From assembly GCF_021403115.1 (NCBI RefSeq), contig NZ_JAJSSH010000020.1:1-54443 (forward strand): a DNA stretch of 54,443 bases, read 5' to 3'. The stretch's first letter is position 1. Each line of letters starts with the position of its first letter. Made by a program: the position numbers and the translations under genes. Positions 25,020-32,935 of the stretch are shown here, piece after piece. The DNA is from Sphingobium sufflavum (GTDB lineage: Bacteria; Pseudomonadota; Alphaproteobacteria; Sphingomonadales; Sphingomonadaceae). The notes beneath the pieces are model-generated. The model did no database searches. It was not told the origin of the DNA and saw only the letters and a list, made by a program, of their open reading frames with translations.

Positions 25020-25238
25020 CTAACTGCCCGAGAGCGCAATTCTTGCAGCGCGCAAACTCGTACCCGCGACGTCGGTACTGGCGACCTCGTTCATACGGGA
25101 AATCGGGAAAGCTTCACGGCGGATACGGCGGGCCACAAGGCCAAGTTCGTCTACGGTTGCCTCCCGCCCTTCAGCAATGCAAGCAATCAGGCCGGGATAC
25201 CGATAGTGCCGGGATTTGGACGTGGGCACGGTGAACAT
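25020..25238 (-). CDS. Small hypothetical protein
   Basis: A 72-aa basic protein, MFTVPTSKSRHYRYPGLIACIAEGREATVDELGLVARRIRREAF, then NEVASTDVAGTSLRAARIALSG. The coding frame looks genuine (regular helical pattern, Arg-rich). GAGAGG precedes the ATG by one base and GGGAG lies about 10 bases upstream. No domain is recognised. Confidence 0.55.
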   Translation of the reverse strand: MFTVPTSKSRHYRYPGLIACIAEGREATVDELGLVARRIRREAFPISRMNEVASTDVAGTSLRAARIALSGS

Positions 25239-25261
25239 CCTCTCAACTCCCGCTTAGAAAG

Positions 25262-25285
25262 AAACCCGCCCAGCTGTCGGGCAGG
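25262..25285 (-). terminator. Hairpin downstream of the frameshifted gene
   Basis: On the minus strand GCCC-GACAGCT-GGGC forms a small stem followed by GGGTTTCTTTC, a T-rich tail. It fits a weak intrinsic terminator for the minus-strand gene ending at 25423, just before the next minus-strand gene at 25238. Confidence 0.35.
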
Positions 25286-25422
25286 CCTCAGTGACATCAG
25301 GTTCGATGCCTACGGGTCGCAGTGGCCACTAAGCAGAAAAGTGTGACGGGTATAGGACAGACACGTCGTCGAAACCCAAAACCCCCATAACAACCGTCGA
25401 TGGGTAACCATGAGATGATGCT

Positions 25423-25624
25423 TTATCGGGCGGCCGCCTCATTGCGGCTAGGCGCGTCACCATCCTCGCGTTCGTTGGCACGCTTGGCGACGTAAGCCAG
25501 CCAGCCCCTGCCACGCCTTCGCCGCCCGCTGCAGCGCCTCTCGAGCGCGAGGGAGAGAGGTTGCCTCAGCCTCTTTGCTACATTGATCAGCCTGGCTGCG
25601 GTAGAATTCCAATGTGTCGGGCAT
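25423..25624 (-). pseudogene. Small stress-type protein broken by a 4-base repeat expansion
   Basis: The minus strand begins MPDTLEFYRSQADQCSKEAEATSLPRAREALQRAAKAWQG, typical of sphingomonad small helical proteins (MPDT.EFYR.RA.Q...EAE). It then shifts frame. The natural continuation LAYVAKRANEREDGDAPSRNEAAAR is in another frame. The shift occurs in three tandem GGCT copies (plus strand AGCC, 25495-25506). Removing one copy restores AKAWQGLAYVAKRANERE in one frame, ending TAA at 25423. So it is a recent slippage mutation, an assembly error or a phase-variable switch. Confidence 0.7.
25495..25506. repeat. Tetranucleotide repeat (AGCC)3 inside a coding frame
   Basis: Three perfect tandem copies of AGCC (GGCT on the coding strand). 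They coincide with the point where the downstream coding frame is lost, and one copy fewer restores it. Confidence 0.8.
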
Positions 25625-25722
25625 GGGAGACCTTGCTGCTTCTTTCGAGACGCAACGCCCAAAACGTAAATTCGTCCCCAAAAGCGCAGGATTCTGCCAG
25701 TCCATTACGGTCGGAACCAGGA

Positions 25723-26109
25723 TCAAAGCCCAGTCGTCGCCGATGAAACGGCTCTATGGTGTTTGGCTTGATCAACTGCGTTGGCAACCGCCTCTGCAAT
25801 CATGTTGAGGGTGAATGGCTTCGCGGTAGTGTAGGCGAACGGTAGCAGGTCGCGGGGCTGGTGGGGGTCTCCCAGAATATAAACGACGGGGATGGTTTTA
25901 GCCGTGCAGATATGAGCCACAGCTGCGATTCCCGATCCTTCAACCAGCTGATCATCCGCGGTGATCAGGTCCGGACATGTGCGTTCTGCGGCTGCGATCG
26001 CTGCCGTGTACGTGTCGACAATGTCGAAGCTATCGTAGCCGAGGGACCGAAGTTCATCCTCGACCAGCGCCGCGATGAGATATTCGTCCTCAATGATAAG
26101 GGCGTGCAT
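25723..26109 (-). CDS. Stand-alone response-regulator receiver protein
   Basis: A 128-aa REC-only protein: MHALIIEDEYLIAALVEDEL, then DLITADDQLVEGSGI (Asp near residue 53), VVYILGDP and TAKPFTLNMI (Lys). The E-D-E acidic pocket and the Lys are present. It lacks an output domain. The final 15 residues are a short tail. It resembles the small REC proteins that accompany the PhyR-EcfG general stress system in sphingomonads, but no kinase or EcfG gene is nearby. Confidence 0.85.
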   Translation of the reverse strand: MHALIIEDEYLIAALVEDELRSLGYDSFDIVDTYTAAIAAAERTCPDLITADDQLVEGSGIAAVAHICTAKTIPVVYILGDPHQPRDLLPFAYTTAKPFTLNMIAEAVANAVDQAKHHRAVSSATTGL

Positions 26110-26311
26110 ACGAACCTTCCGCTTGAAACCGTATGCCGTTCATTACGATCGGCAAACTATGATGGCTTTGCCGCACAGCAAATCGCGCACTTAGCGACGA
26201 GGCGTAATAATTACGCGATAGGATGCCCTGCCGGCGTACTGCGAGAAGTCACCAAGGCTGCGCGAACTTCCAGGCTCCAAAGCTATTCGTCGCAAACCTT
26301 CAGAGCCGTAC
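26110..26311. other. Intergenic stretch between a receiver gene and the short ORF unit
   Basis: Short frames on both strands show no recognisable protein. A possible sigma-70-like promoter (TTGTGG, 18 bases, TATCAT at 26312-26341) follows it. Confidence 0.3.
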
Positions 26312-26341
26312 TTGTGGGTTGGATAGGGCTGCCCATATCAT
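26312..26341 (+). promoter_or_regulatory. Possible sigma-70-type promoter of the short ORF
   Basis: TTGTGG, 18 bases, TATCAT. It matches the consensus in the first three bases of the -35 and five of six in the -10. It is about 30 bases upstream of the strong ribosome binding site at 26360-26369. Confidence 0.3.
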
Positions 26342-26374
26342 GATTATCGTCAACGATCGAAAGGAGGTGGTCAA

Positions 26375-26446
26375 TTGTCTCACTATCAAATGCCGACCAC
26401 GGCAAAGCTTGTGAACATGGTTTCCACTGCGGAGGCCGCTCGTTGA
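26375..26446 (+). CDS. 23-residue ORF with a near-ideal ribosome binding site
   Basis: A tiny frame with TTG start: MSHYQMPTTAKLVNMVSTAEAAR. It follows AAAGGAGGTGG (26360-26370), a near-perfect Shine-Dalgarno sequence, at about 5 bases. An intrinsic terminator hairpin at 26473-26498 ends the unit 27 bases after the stop. The strong ribosome binding site and terminator suggest a short transcript: a leader peptide, a small protein or an sRNA with this frame. No larger gene follows on this strand, so a leader for a downstream gene is unlikely. Confidence 0.45.
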   Translation: MSHYQMPTTAKLVNMVSTAEAAR

Positions 26447-26472
26447 GCTTGGCTGTTTTCGGCAGATAAGGG

Positions 26473-26498
26473 AAAGGCCGCCCCGCTGGGCGGCCTTT
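26473..26498 (+). terminator. Strong intrinsic terminator hairpin
   Basis: AAAGGCCGCCC, loop CGCT, GGGCGGCCTTT: 11 perfect base pairs, followed by CTTATTT on the plus strand. On the minus strand it could also serve dnaE2, whose stop is at 26571, though the T-tract there is poorer. Confidence 0.75.
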
Positions 26499-26570
26499 CT
26501 TATTTCCAGCAGCTCTTCCGTGGAGCGGCACGAAACGCGATTGCAATGCTCGCCTGCCGGTTCCCTATCC

Positions 26571-29500
26571 TTAGTGGAAGTTTCGCGCTTTCAGCCGCAT
26601 CGGGTCGGGCTCTAGCATCAGAGCAGCTGGCGCTGCGGGGGGCGTTACGGGCACGCGTGGGTCAGGTCCCGATCCGGTTTTCGCTCCATCACCCCGGCCT
26701 GTACGTAGGGGAAACGCGGCGTCACGGCCGCTGAGACTAGCCAGTTGCGTTGAGAGGTCATCGAGGCGCTTGACGATGATGTGCATGACGTCACCCTCTC
26801 GCTGCACTCGCCCATAAACCCCAAACATAGACGCCCCGATCACCACGCGGCGGTGCTGCTCGAAAAAGCTGGGCCAAATGATCAGATTGGCAACGCCGGT
26901 CTCATCCTCGATCGTGATAAACATGACGCCCTTGGCGGAGCCAGGCCGCTGACGGATCAGGACAAGGCCTGCCAAGGAGACATAGCGCCCATCCTTGACG
27001 CTATCGAGATCGCGGCACGTGACCATTTTTTTGCGCTTCAGCTCCTCCCGCAAAAAGGCGAGGGGATGCTGTCGCAAGGTCAGGCCGACATGCCCATAAT
27101 CCTCTACCACCTCATGGCCCTCGGTCATGGGCTTCAGCATGACGTGGGTTTCATTGGTTTCCTGAAAGGGAGCCGCTTCGCGCGCTGCGGCGGCTGCGAA
27201 CAGGGGGAGTGGATCATCGCGCAGCGCCTTGATCGCCCATAGAGCGTCCCGCCGACTGAGCCGCAACGATTCCTGAAAGGCGTCGCCTTCTGCTAGGCGG
27301 CGCAGACTGCCCGCTGCGACATCGGCGCGGTGCCATAGCTCTTCCACGGTGGAGAAGGGGCGATCGGCCCGCGCCGCGACGATTTGCGCCGCGTCCGCAT
27401 TGTTCAGCCCCCGGATCATTCGCATGCCGAGGCGAACAGCAAGCCGATCACCCCGCGCCTTCTCCAGCGTGCAATCCCAGCGCGAGGCGTTGATGCACAC
27501 AGGGCGAACCTCTACGCCGTGGTGCTGCGCATCGCGAACAATCTGCGCCGGCGCGTAGAAACCCATCGGCTGCGCATTGAGCAGCGCTGCGCAGAAAATC
27601 TCCGGATGCCAGCATTTGAGCCAGGACGAGGCATAGGCAATCAGCGCGAATGAGGCGGCATGGCTTTCGGGAAAGCCATAGCTGCCAAAGCCTTCGAGTT
27701 GGCTGAACGTCTTCTCGGCATAGTCGGACGTATAGCCGCGCTCGACCATACCGTTGACGAGCTTTTCCTTGAACATGGAGACGCCGCCGGTGAACTTGAA
27801 CGTCGCCATGGCGCGGCGCAGCTGGTCCGCTTCCGACGGCGTAAAGCCCGCGCATTCGATGGCGACGCGCATGGCCTGCTCCTGGAAGAGGGGAACGCCA
27901 AGCGTCTTCCCCAGCACCCGCTCCAGTTCGGGCGTCGGATAGCTGACCTCTTCTGTCCCTGCGCGGCGGCGCAAATAGGGATGGACCATGTCGCCCTGGA
28001 TGGGACCGGGGCGCACGATCGCCACCTGAATGACGATATCGTAAAAGGTGCGCGGCTTGATGTGCGGGAGCATCGCCATTTGCGCGCGGCTCTCGATCTG
28101 AAACACCCCCAATGTGTCGGCACGCCTGATCATCGCATAAGTGCGTGGATCTTCTGGGGGTATCGTGTGGAGATCTATGTGGATATCTTTATGCTCAGCG
28201 AGAAGGTCAAAGCCCTTCTTCATGCAGCTGAGCATGCCCAGCGCCAGCACATCGACCTTCATGAACTTCAGCGCATCGATGTCGTCCTTGTCCCATTCGA
28301 TGACCTGGCGGTCGACCATGGCTGCGGGCTCGATCGGCACCAACTCGTCAAGCCGGTCGCGCGTCAGCACGAACCCTCCCGGATGCTGCGACAGATGGCG
28401 CGGTGTTCCCATCAGTTCCTGCGCCAGTTCCAGCGTCAGCCGCAGCCGGCGGTCTTCCATGTTGAGGTTGAGGCCTTCGGTATGCCGCTCCTGCACACCG
28501 TCACGCGACCCGCCCCATATCTGGGAAGAGATGCCCTTGATCATGTCTTCCGAGAGGCCGAGCGCCTTGCCGACGTCGCGCAGCGCCCCCTTCGTCCGAT
28601 AGCGGATCACCGTCGAACAGAGCGCGCTATGGTCGCGGCCGTAGGTTTCAAAGATCCACTGCATGACAATTTCGCGGCGGCTATGCTCGAAATCGACGTC
28701 GATATCGGGAGGCTCCTTGCGCTCCTGGCTCACGAACCGCTCGAAGAGGAGGTCGGATCGCTCCGGATCGATGGAGGTGATGCCCAGCACGTAGCAAACG
28801 GCTGAGTTGGCGGCCGACCCGCGCCCCTGGCACAAGATGTCGCGGCTGCGCGCAAAGCGGACGATGGAGTTCACCGTCAGGAAGTAGGGGGCATATTGCA
28901 TCTGCTCGATGAGCTTGAGCTCATGGCGCAGCAAGCGATCGACCTTGGGGGGGATGCCGTCGCTATAGCGCGCCGCCGCCGCCTCCCATGTCATCTGTTC
29001 CAGCGCCTGCTGGGGGTTAAGGCCAGGAATATTGGCTTCCTCGGGATATTGGTAGGCCAGCTCATCGAGATTGAACCTGCATTTGTCAGCAATTTCCACT
29101 GCGCGGCGCAAGGCGTCGGGATAGGCTTTGAAGATACGGTGCATCTCGGCGACAGGCTTCAGGAAGCGATCCGCATAGCGCTCCCGCTTGCCGGCCAATT
29201 CGTCGATCGTGCAGCCATTGCGGATGCAAGTCATCACCTCCTGTAGCGGGCGGCGATGCGGATGATGGTAGAGGACGTCGCCCGTCGCCACCGTCATGAG
29301 GCCAGCCTTGTCGGCCATCTGGGAGAGGAGATGGAGCCGCAACTGCTCTTTGGGTCGGCGGCGCAGGGTAAGGGCCGCGTAGCCGCGCTTTCCGAAAATC
29401 TCGGCAAGCTGCGCCATGCCCGCTGCGCTGCGCGCATCCGGCTCATCGGGCAGGTAGATGGCCAGCAAACCTTCGGAATGTCCGGCAACATCAGCCCAGT

Positions 29501-29819
29501 CGAGAAGGCAGCGTCCCTTGCCACCTCGCTTTTTGCCTACCGAAAGAAGGCGGCAGAGACGGCCATAGCCGTGCCGATCCATGGGGTAGACAAGGAGAGA
29601 GGCGCCACTGATAAGATCGAGGCGGCATCCAACGATCAGCCTGACGCCCGTCACCTTGGCGGCCTCATGGCCGCGCACGATACCGGCCAGGCTGTTGCGG
29701 TCGGTGATAGCGAGGGCTTCAAGACCACCTTCGGCAGCAGCCGAGAATAATTCCTCGCAACTGCTGGCACCGCGCAGAAAGGTAAAATGCGACGCACAAT
29801 GAAGCTCGGCATATCTCAT
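26571..29819 (-). CDS. dnaE2: Error-prone DNA polymerase DnaE2 (ImuC)
   Basis: A 1082-aa C-family polymerase that does mutagenic lesion bypass with ImuA and ImuB. The start MRYAELHCASHFTFLRGASSCEEL (PHP domain, with the His pattern of the family partly kept) is at 29819, overlapping the imuB stop by ATGA; an upstream start would intrude into imuB. The palm carries PDIDVDFEHSRREIVMQW, the catalytic Asp motif. A helix-hairpin-helix region and an OB fold (YVSLAGLVLIRQRPGSAKG, near residue 960) follow, and it ends DPMRLKARNFH. The length is normal for DnaE2. It is LexA-regulated through the operon promoter at 32050-32064. Confidence 0.93.
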   Translation of the reverse strand: MRYAELHCASHFTFLRGASSCEELFSAAAEGGLEALAITDRNSLAGIVRGHEAAKVTGVRLIVGCRLDLISGASLLVYPMDRHGYGRLCRLLSVGKKRGGKGRCLLDWADVAGHSEGLLAIYLPDEPDARSAAGMAQLAEIFGKRGYAALTLRRRPKEQLRLHLLSQMADKAGLMTVATGDVLYHHPHRRPLQEVMTCIRNGCTIDELAGKRERYADRFLKPVAEMHRIFKAYPDALRRAVEIADKCRFNLDELAYQYPEEANIPGLNPQQALEQMTWEAAAARYSDGIPPKVDRLLRHELKLIEQMQYAPYFLTVNSIVRFARSRDILCQGRGSAANSAVCYVLGITSIDPERSDLLFERFVSQERKEPPDIDVDFEHSRREIVMQWIFETYGRDHSALCSTVIRYRTKGALRDVGKALGLSEDMIKGISSQIWGGSRDGVQERHTEGLNLNMEDRRLRLTLELAQELMGTPRHLSQHPGGFVLTRDRLDELVPIEPAAMVDRQVIEWDKDDIDALKFMKVDVLALGMLSCMKKGFDLLAEHKDIHIDLHTIPPEDPRTYAMIRRADTLGVFQIESRAQMAMLPHIKPRTFYDIVIQVAIVRPGPIQGDMVHPYLRRRAGTEEVSYPTPELERVLGKTLGVPLFQEQAMRVAIECAGFTPSEADQLRRAMATFKFTGGVSMFKEKLVNGMVERGYTSDYAEKTFSQLEGFGSYGFPESHAASFALIAYASSWLKCWHPEIFCAALLNAQPMGFYAPAQIVRDAQHHGVEVRPVCINASRWDCTLEKARGDRLAVRLGMRMIRGLNNADAAQIVAARADRPFSTVEELWHRADVAAGSLRRLAEGDAFQESLRLSRRDALWAIKALRDDPLPLFAAAAAREAAPFQETNETHVMLKPMTEGHEVVEDYGHVGLTLRQHPLAFLREELKRKKMVTCRDLDSVKDGRYVSLAGLVLIRQRPGSAKGVMFITIEDETGVANLIIWPSFFEQHRRVVIGASMFGVYGRVQREGDVMHIIVKRLDDLSTQLASLSGRDAAFPLRTGRGDGAKTGSGPDPRVPVTPPAAPAALMLEPDPMRLKARNFH

Positions 29820-31336
29820 CCGAACAGGCCGTGCATATACCACTCCTGGCCGCCTGTGGCCCCATCCTCGCCGTCGCCCTGGCGGAATACCCAATAGCGG
29901 ATGCCGGCATCGTCCTCGACGAGGAAATAGTCCCGCACGCCTAGCAGTTCGGCATCACTGTTGGCCCACTCGCCATAGATGCGCTCCGGACCGTCGGCGC
30001 GCGCGACCTTGTGGCGGGTGCGCCGCCACGAGAATTGCACAGGAGGATGATCGGGCAGGAGCGCGATCGTCTCGATCCGTTCGGGGCGCTTCAGCATCCG
30101 GCTCGGGCGCGGCCAGTGCAGCGGCCAGCGCAGTTCGGTCGCAGCCGCCATTGGCTCGATCCGCTTCACGGATCGCTCGGGCACGTCACTTTCCTTGGCG
30201 GCAAGGCGAAAGAGGCGCTCTTCGCCGCAGCGGTTTGCCAGAAGATCGACCAGCTCTGCGATGTCAGGCTTGGTGCAATCCTCCAGCGTCGAACCATTGT
30301 GATAGCGCAGCGGCTCGGTGAGCGGCGCCGAGAGCGTCATCCGCTCGATGCCATAGCCGGGATCGATGGTGGAGATGCGGTCGGTCAGCAGTCGGACCAG
30401 CTGCTTATGTTGCCGGGTCGGCTTGGCAGTGCCAGCGCGAATGGCCTCAACCAGATTATCGACACGGTAGAAACGCAGATCAAGGCGGCGTGCGCCGAGG
30501 CCATCGCTCTCCAGCTGCTCTAGCAAAAGCACGACCAATTTCTCGATATAGCGGGCAATGGTCTCCGGCGCCGCAATAGGCTCGGCGAAGCGGCGCTCCA
30601 CGAAGGGAAGTTCGGGGGCATCCACCGGCTCGATAGGTTCTGGCAGACGCCCATAGGCCTGATCGAGGCGGCGGCCGACGTCCGCGCCAAAGCGCAGGGC
30701 AAGCGGCGGCCGCGGCGTCGCATTAAGTTCACCCACCCTGTCGAAGCCGAGGCGGCGGAGCCCATCGACCGTCGCGGGTGGCAGGCGAAGGGCAGAGATG
30801 GGGAGAGCCTGAAGCACCTGTTCCAGGTCCGCGTCCCCAACCAGAACGAGGGGCTTGGGAAGTAACCGGGCAAAGGCATGAGCCGCGCCAAAGGTCGGCG
30901 CCATGGCGACCCTCGCAGCCGTGCCGGCCTCCGACAAACGCCGTACTAGGTCGCGCAACATGGCCTCGTCACCGCCGTGCAGATGATCGGCACCTGTGGC
31001 CTCGATCATCAGCCCGTCAGGCGGCGTTGCCGCGATGACAGGCGTGTATCGCTTCAGCGCCCAAAGCGCCAAGCGATCGAGACCGGCAGCATCGCCTTCA
31101 GGGTCCGCGTCGTGGGCAACGAGATCCGGGATCAGCGCATGGGCCTGCGTTGCCGCCATGCCGACCCGCAGCCCAACCGCCTGCGCGGCCGCATCGGCCG
31201 CAGTCACGATGCGGCGGCGGGCATCGCGCCCGATCATGACGAGCGGTGTATCAGGCGGCGGTGCCGAAGCTCCAAGCCTGCGCCGCAGCCGGTCCGTCGG
31301 CCAGGTCGGCAGGTAGAGCGAGATGACCTTGCGCAT
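29816..31336 (-). CDS. imuB: ImuB, Y-family polymerase-like mutasome subunit
   Basis: A 506-aa protein, MRKVISLYLPTWPTDRLRRRLG, then an N-terminal palm/fingers-like half (DGLMIEATGADHLHGGDEAM), and a C-terminal half ending DDAGIRYWVFRQGD and QEWYMHGLFG. The Y-family fold is kept but the catalytic acidic residues of active polymerases are not evident, as is usual for ImuB. It acts as the hub between ImuA, DnaE2 and the beta clamp. The start at 31336 (rather than 31363) matches the family's N terminus. It overlaps imuA by 86 bases and dnaE2 by 4. Confidence 0.9.
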   Translation of the reverse strand: MRKVISLYLPTWPTDRLRRRLGASAPPPDTPLVMIGRDARRRIVTAADAAAQAVGLRVGMAATQAHALIPDLVAHDADPEGDAAGLDRLALWALKRYTPVIAATPPDGLMIEATGADHLHGGDEAMLRDLVRRLSEAGTAARVAMAPTFGAAHAFARLLPKPLVLVGDADLEQVLQALPISALRLPPATVDGLRRLGFDRVGELNATPRPPLALRFGADVGRRLDQAYGRLPEPIEPVDAPELPFVERRFAEPIAAPETIARYIEKLVVLLLEQLESDGLGARRLDLRFYRVDNLVEAIRAGTAKPTRQHKQLVRLLTDRISTIDPGYGIERMTLSAPLTEPLRYHNGSTLEDCTKPDIAELVDLLANRCGEERLFRLAAKESDVPERSVKRIEPMAAATELRWPLHWPRPSRMLKRPERIETIALLPDHPPVQFSWRRTRHKVARADGPERIYGEWANSDAELLGVRDYFLVEDDAGIRYWVFRQGDGEDGATGGQEWYMHGLFG

Positions 31337-32012
31337 CACAAGCCTCAAGTAGGAAATCGGCACTTTCGCCAGCGCGGCAGCGGATCAGTTCAACAAACCA
31401 TCGGTGTCGGCCAACCCCGGCGACGGGGAGGGCGGTGGAGGGGACAGGGGTCACTCGCCATCGCGTCGCGGACGCGGTCGGCTGTCCAAAGTCCGATGCT
31501 TCAGCTAGCCGTTTCCATCTTCGCAGCGCAATCGCGACCGTGCCGCTGGCTTCTGCGGCAAGCTGGAGGCGCCGCGAAGCCTTCATAGAGAGGCGTCGCA
31601 CCTCTGCCACCACTGCTGCAAGGCCGCCATGCCGCAGCCCCTCTTCAAAGGCCGTCAGTAGCGAGACCTCGTCGCCTGCATGGAAATAGATGACGCGATC
31701 TGGGTCGAGGCCAGCTTGAGCAAGGGCGGGGGCGAAGAGATCGGCCTCGGTCATGCACCACAGGATTTGGCCGGGAAGGCGGGAGACGATACCGGCAGCG
31801 AAAAGCGCAGGCGCGGCTGCGTCCACTGCGCCAGCAGATCCGCCAGCAATTTCGTGCAGGGCGCCCAACGCGAGGCCGCCGCCAGGAAGCCGGCGATCAA
31901 CTGTGTCGATACCGAAAGGCAGCGCTCCGTTAGACCGACGCTCCGCCGATTCGATGCGCGCAATCTTGTCCCGAAGGGCTGAAATGGCAGGCCGAACGCC
32001 AATCTCTGTCAT
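31251..32012 (-). CDS. imuA: ImuA, RecA-like mutasome subunit
   Basis: A 253-aa protein, with FGIDTVDRRLPGGGLALGALHEI (the RecA/RadA-like N-terminal core without a clean Walker A) and LWCMTEADLFAPALAQAGLDPDRVIYF, then FEEGLRHGGLAAVVAEVRRL. It is first in the SOS operon, with AAGGAGG close to its ATG. It is needed for DnaE2-dependent mutagenesis, probably by delivering ImuB and DnaE2 to RecA filaments. The C terminus overlaps the start of imuB. Confidence 0.9.
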   Translation of the reverse strand: MTEIGVRPAISALRDKIARIESAERRSNGALPFGIDTVDRRLPGGGLALGALHEIAGGSAGAVDAAAPALFAAGIVSRLPGQILWCMTEADLFAPALAQAGLDPDRVIYFHAGDEVSLLTAFEEGLRHGGLAAVVAEVRRLSMKASRRLQLAAEASGTVAIALRRWKRLAEASDFGQPTASATRWRVTPVPSTALPVAGVGRHRWFVELIRCRAGESADFLLEACDAQGHLALPADLADGPAAAQAWSFGTAA

Positions 32013-32049
32013 GACGGGCCTCCTTTCCAGCCATTCGTGATGGGATGAT

Positions 32050-32064
32050 GTTCTTTATTTGTTC
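32050..32064. promoter_or_regulatory. LexA SOS box upstream of imuA
   Basis: GTTC, TTTATTT, GTTC on the plus strand: an exact match to the alphaproteobacterial LexA direct repeat (GTTC-N7-GTTC). It lies 38 bases upstream of the imuA start on the minus strand, so it should repress imuA-imuB-dnaE2 until DNA damage. Confidence 0.9.
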
Positions 32065-32141
32065 CTTTGGTCATCACGAGTCAACGCGGTTGAGGCAAAG
32101 CGATCTGCATAGGTCTCGATGGCGACCGGGGCAGGCCCATT

Positions 32142-32166
32142 GGAACGCTGTGTGCCCGGCAGCGTT
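32142..32166 (+). promoter_or_regulatory. EcfG-type promoter of the 144-aa membrane-anchored gene
   Basis: GGAAC, 16 bases, CGTT: an exact match. It lies 20 bases upstream of the ATG at 32187. It is on the opposite strand to and close to the SOS box, giving a divergent SOS/stress promoter pair. Confidence 0.7.
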
Positions 32167-32186
32167 CGGCTTGCGGAGGACCAATC

Positions 32187-32621
32187 ATGAAATTGATACG
32201 ATGGGCGATAATCGGATCCGCGCTGTACGCGCTCTATAGCAAGATGAAGAAGGCCGATGCATCCCAAACAAGGGTTGCTGGTGCCAACAGCGGACGACAG
32301 GACGGACCGGAAAATCGCGATGGCGCGGCTGGTCTCGCTGCGACTTTTCAAACGCGGGAGGCGGCCGATCTGGCTGTTGAACATCTGGTGCAGGAGCATG
32401 GCCTGGACCGAAATGCTATTTTCGTCGAGGCAGTCGGGGACGAAAATAGCGCCGGGCGTGACGTGAGTGGTGGTGATCACGCCGCAGCAGGGCAAGGTGC
32501 CCGGAGAGATGGGCCGCTAAACGGCGAGTTGCGCCTGACAGTTGCGATCACAACCGCCGAGCAAGCCATCGTGGAGGAGACGCTTCAATCCAATGGTGCA
32601 ACGTCGATACGGGTTATTTGA
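32187..32621 (+). CDS. Membrane-anchored hypothetical protein, stress-regulated
   Basis: A 144-aa protein. It starts MKLIRWAIIGSALYALYSKMKK, a short hydrophobic N-terminal anchor, followed by a polar linker and a small domain (AATFQTREAADLAVEHLVQEHGLDRNAIFVEAV, later GELRLTVAITTAEQAIVEETLQSNGATSIRVI) that looks like a ferredoxin-like alpha/beta fold. GGAGG lies about 7 bases before the ATG. It belongs to no family I can name. A perfect EcfG-type promoter lies upstream. Confidence 0.7.
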   Translation: MKLIRWAIIGSALYALYSKMKKADASQTRVAGANSGRQDGPENRDGAAGLAATFQTREAADLAVEHLVQEHGLDRNAIFVEAVGDENSAGRDVSGGDHAAAGQGARRDGPLNGELRLTVAITTAEQAIVEETLQSNGATSIRVI

Positions 32622-32882
32622 CGACAGACCAGATCGGCGAGGTTGGCCGCCGAGCCGTAGCAGCGGTTTGCGTTTTTGGTGGTTGCCCTCCGCAGATTGC
32701 GTTTCCCTAAAGTGGACGTCGCTCGGACTACCGTAGCGGTGGAATATGGGCGGCGTCGACGCGACGAGTGGAACGACGACGGCGATGGGCCGCTCCGTTA
32801 GATTGGCGCTTTTCTCCTAGCCCCTTCGCACCTCCTCGATCTCTTCTTCGCTGTGATTTTCCAGATCAATCAGCATAGCAAG

Positions 32883-32912
32883 AAGCCCCCGGATCATAGC
32901 GACCGGGGGCTT
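32883..32912. terminator. Bidirectional terminator hairpin
   Basis: AAGCCCCCGG, 10-base loop, CCGGGGGCTT: ten paired bases, with TTT after it on both strands. It lies between the 144-aa gene and the minus-strand gene ending at 32936 and could end both. The 210 bases before it (32622-32882) show no gene. Confidence 0.75.
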
Positions 32913-32935
32913 TCCATATCTCTCAGAGCGACGCG

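Noticed and set aside
26283..26546. A minus-strand 87-codon frame near the terminator
   Set aside because: It crosses the strong terminator hairpin and has no motif or ribosome binding site.
27660..28805. A 381-codon plus-strand open frame inside dnaE2
   Set aside because: It is antisense to the well-conserved polymerase palm region and has a His/Arg-rich composition typical of a shadow frame in high-GC DNA.
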